Of a stretch of 64,000 bases of DNA, positions 61,101 through 64,000 are shown piece after piece (the stretch's first letter is position 1; each line of letters opens with the position of its first letter). A program made the position numbers and the translations under genes. The notes beneath the pieces are model-generated. The model searched no databases. It saw only the letters and a list, made by a program, of their open reading frames with translations, and had not been told where the DNA came from. Source of the DNA: Todiramphus chloris collaris (Eukaryota > Chordata > Aves > Coraciiformes > Alcedinidae); assembly GCA_025345505.1 (NCBI GenBank), contig JANVCC010000072.1, forward strand, positions 832,840 through 896,839. Reading direction: 5' to 3'.

Positions 61101-62031
61101 ACAAAAAGTGATTTTTTGTGTTTGGGTTTTTTTTGGTTTTTTTCAAAAGGTTAGACTTTTACGTTAAGATAGGTTCATTTATACCTATTAAACATAACTG
61201 ACCCAAAGAAACCTTTGATTTAGGAAGTCACTAAAAAATGGTGAGTTTTAATTTATTTTGCTTACCACCTGCTTATTACTTTGTTTTTAGATATAAGGCA
61301 TTAAGTCCTGTGCAAAATGAATCACTAAAGATGATGAACATACCAGTCTTTATATGATGCTGATGAAAATAGCAGATTTTCATGGGGCCTTTTGAAACCA
61401 CTGGAGTGAGTCTGCCTGATAAAGAGAGACTGAAGCCTGCCCAGGCTTTGAGTTGGTCCTCACAGTATGATGAACAGTTCCTTTTCAACCTCTCATATCT
61501 TCCCATGGTCTGATGGGGCTCAGCCATCCAGCTGCCTTTCCCCAGTCACTAAGCCTAGGGCTGGGACTGCATGAGGTCTAGATTAGACCTCTAAATTAGA
61601 TCTGCTTTCTCTTTTCTGGGCTATGCAGCTCTTCGTTGTCACCTCCATTCATTTTTGGCCGTCCTATTAACTTGGTTCTTTTCAGTTGATCAATCATCTG
61701 TCCACACTGAAAAATGGGGAAGGGGAAGATAGAAGAGTCCCAGAAACCAGTAAATTTTGCAGAAAAAGAATACTTCTTTGGTTTTTGGTTTGGTTTTTTT
61801 TTTCTGAGATGAGGAGATAGGATGGAAAAGTGAAAGAAAATGTGTGGAGGTGAGATGGAAAACTTCACTTGAGGAAGAAGAAGGGCAAGTTTGAAGATCC
61901 AGCCACCACCCCCATCATCTCTGGCCAATTTTGTCTCCTATGCAGAGTGAACAAGAAGGGGGAAGAGGAGGCAGAAGGGCTGACGAGCTGCCCCATCTCA
62001 TACAAACATAGGGTTTCATTACTCTAGCTCA
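52142..62031. other. Long intergenic stretch, nothing recognised
   Basis: Nearly 10 kb of AT-rich DNA without a clear CR1, LTR or exon. A minus-strand AATAAA lies near 55345, preceded by no gene I can recognise. Confidence 0.45.
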
Positions 62032-62819
62032 TGTCATGGTTTAGGGTCAGGGTGGCCCCTTAGACCTATAACAGGCACTCTCTGTTAACCTCCCTCCCTC
62101 CCCAGAGGGGAAGGGAACAAGGGAGAGAGACTTAGCGATTAGAAAAGGAAACTAGAACAGCTTTAACAAAGATGAAATTAATAATAATAAAAATGGAATA
62201 TATGCAAATATATACAAAATCAATATCAAACCCGACCTCCCTCGATGGCAGTTATATCACTGTCACCACTGATGCTGTGGAGCAGGCACTGGGACAGTCC
62301 CAGACTGGGCCCAGTGTCAGATGGGAGCTGTGTTCAGGAGCTGGATTCGGGTACCGGATTCGGGAACACACAGATTGGGATCGAAGGCAGAACGGACAGA
62401 GGCCTCCTGGGATGCTCCAAGGAAGGAACCGAAAGAGAACACAAGTCAAGCCTAGCAAAGCCAGCAAAGGAGGAGAAGAGGGTAAAGACAGGGGAGAATC
62501 TTGTGATCTCTGAGCTTATACCAAATATGCCTGGAATCCCTCGCTGGGCAGGTTGGGGTCCCCTGTCCTGGCCGCTGCTCCCTGCGGGTGCCGCCTTTCC
62601 CTTTCTGCACCCCCACCGTGGTGCACAAGACCCAGCAGTGGCCTTGGTCTGCTCCCCAACCCTTGGCACTGACTCTAAACACGGGGTGTTAGCGCTGCCA
62701 GAAGCAGCCCCTGCCTGTGGAAACGCTGCTGGCTGCAGAGAGTGCAGGGGGTTAGGAGAACTGAGCTGGAAAGTAAAACCCCTGAACAGAATCAGCTCTG
62801 TTCTCATCAAACCAGGACA
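62032..62819. mobile_element. Probable solo LTR of an avian endogenous retrovirus
   Basis: The block begins TGTCATGGTTT and ends AAACCAGGACA, giving an 11-bp inverted pair with one mismatch and the TG...CA ends of retroviral LTRs. Its length of 788 bp, internal AT-rich stretch with AATAATAATAAAAATGG (62180-62196) and GC-rich second half resemble LTRs common in bird genomes whose ends read this way. No gag, pol or env frame and no second LTR is near, so it fits a solo LTR. No clear target-site duplication is visible, which lowers certainty. The direction is not assigned. Open frames of up to 220 codons inside it are not taken as genes. Confidence 0.6.
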
Positions 62820-62915
62820 TGCTGGTTACCTGAAAAGATCTGCCTCTCAACCCAAAGGGACGCTGCTGGGGCTTGACCTAGACTCACTGTCTTACTGGGC
62901 ATCCTGAAGAATCCT

Positions 62916-63083
62916 GGAAAAAGGAAAGGGGAAGGGGAAGGGGAAGGGAAAGGGGAAGGGGAAGGGGAAGGGGAAGGGGAAGGGGAAGGGGAAGGGGGAG
63001 AAGGAGGGGGAGGGGGAGGGGGAGGGGAAGGAAGGAAGGAAGGAAGGAAGGAAGGAAGGAAGGAAGGAAGGANNNNNNNNNNA

Positions 63084-63127
<44 letters not shown>

Positions 63128-63135
63128 AAAGAAAA
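62916..63135. repeat. Homopurine tract of changing repeat units with a 10-N gap
   Basis: Every known base on the plus strand is A or G for about 220 bp. The unit changes from GGGGAA (62930-62997) through GGGGGA (63005-63023) and GGAA (63026-63072) to AAAG (63083-63125). Ten N bases at 63073-63082 divide the last two blocks. Such mirror-like purine tracts can form triplex DNA and are hard to sequence, which fits the gap. Confidence 0.95.
63073..63082. other. Assembly gap of 10 N
   Basis: Ten undetermined bases inside the homopurine tract, at the switch from GGAA to AAAG units. Confidence 1.
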
Positions 63136-64000
63136 TAGACTAATAAGAAACTAATAAATTAGCACACTGTTTCCCTGACAGTGACTGATTTCCTAGACTA
63201 TGTGATGTTGATTCACTGCACAGCTATTGGTTTGGGAGGCAGAAAACTGCACATCACTAGCATCCTTTCTCTGCCCCTTTTTATTCTTTACAAGTTGGCT
63301 GACTTTGAATTGAAGACTGCAGAGTCACAGTGACTGTGGATGTGCCCCCACAGAGCTTTTTTAATGCACTATTTTACTGGGGAAAGGTTCTTCAGATGTA
63401 ACTTGTCCAACAATTTTCTCATATTATTATTATTACTGCAATCTATGAATCAGATCTATGAATTTCTGTGGATCTATGATAACTATGGATTTCTGGGTTT
63501 TGGCATTAGGAACACGACTATTGCCTAAAGTGCAATTCAGCTCCTCTGAAGAAGCTGGAGGGTTCCATGCTGGTTTGCAGGCACTGCTTGCACACAGCAC
63601 CTTGCAAATTGGCCCTTTGAGCAGCTGGCAGTAGAGTTTCTTGCGGTGCCCTTTGTGTGAAATTTCCTTCCTGGTTTTGATAAAACCCATCTGAAGTCAG
63701 TAGAACTGCAGAGATGAATTTGGACCTTTGTATTTTGTTTATTCTGTAAATGAAAAAAGAAAATAAATTGTGCTTATGGAATAAGAAAACATGCATAGTA
63801 TTTACCTGAAGGGTCTCAAAAGCTTTTTCATAAATACATGTCATATTTCTGTTCATGTAAATGTGTATTTGGATATTTTTTTTAAAAAACTCTACTTATT
63901 AGTAGCACAGTTAAATAACTGTTTTGGATGTGTAGTAGGAGTTTCTTAACTCATGCATGATTCACCTTATCGACTATAATGACTACCAGGACAAACACAT
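63136..64000. other. Window end, nothing recognised
   Basis: AT-rich DNA with short chance frames only. Confidence 0.45.

Noticed and set aside
62172-62907. Plus-strand frames of 113 and 220 codons
   Set aside because: They run through the probable LTR, show no retroviral or cellular domain and overlap frames on the other strand.
1-64000. CRISPR array, operon-like gene system, tRNA or rRNA genes
   Set aside because: No regularly spaced direct repeats, no dense coding in one direction and no recognisable cloverleaf or rRNA segment were seen; the content is vertebrate intronic and intergenic.

Overview
The window is vertebrate nuclear DNA, almost certainly from a bird. It is AT-rich and intron- or intergenic-like, with at least eleven CR1 LINE fragments of very different ages. 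Several end in the octamer typical of avian CR1 3' tails (ATTCTATG-like). There is also one LTR-type insertion with matching inverted ends, one strong CpG island, and no operon-like coding. Species or order cannot be fixed from the sequence.

Only one protein-coding exon could be recognised. On the minus strand at 23866-23946, a pyrimidine tract and AG acceptor lead into a short 5' UTR, an ATG in good context, 20 codons beginning MGRKDAS and ending VDQYRKQI, and a GTAAG donor. This matches the N-terminus of TRIQK, a small vertebrate ER-membrane protein with triple QxxK/R motifs. The remaining coding exons were not found to the left, so the downstream intron probably runs off the window start. 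About 18 kb upstream of the ATG, at about 41.03-42.46 kb, lies a TATA-less CpG island with three repeated NF-Y/YY1-like composite sites, GC boxes, an ETS-like site and a near-consensus RFX X-box. It is the natural candidate promoter of TRIQK (leftward), possibly bidirectional.

Layout: 1-4.8 kb is a stack of four minus-strand CR1 fragments, the oldest an ancient L3-like CR1. 4.8-21 kb is TRIQK intron with one old CR1 remnant. 21.0-21.4 kb is a plus-strand CR1. 23.9 kb is the TRIQK exon. 24-41 kb is the upstream intron with one better preserved plus-strand CR1 (32.43-33.33 kb) and an unexplained cysteine-rich ORF (35.7-36.1 kb). 41-42.5 kb is the CpG island. 42.5-64 kb is upstream intergenic sequence holding CR1 fragments at 47-51 kb, a 400-N assembly gap beside an AGGAG repeat (51.7-52.1 kb), a probable solo LTR (62.03-62.82 kb) and a 220-bp homopurine tract with a 10-N gap.

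No new multi-gene system, CRISPR array, tRNA or rRNA was seen. The most interesting signals are the promoter architecture at 41.7-41.95 kb and the TRIQK exon itself. Most other open reading frames are chance frames or CR1 debris.
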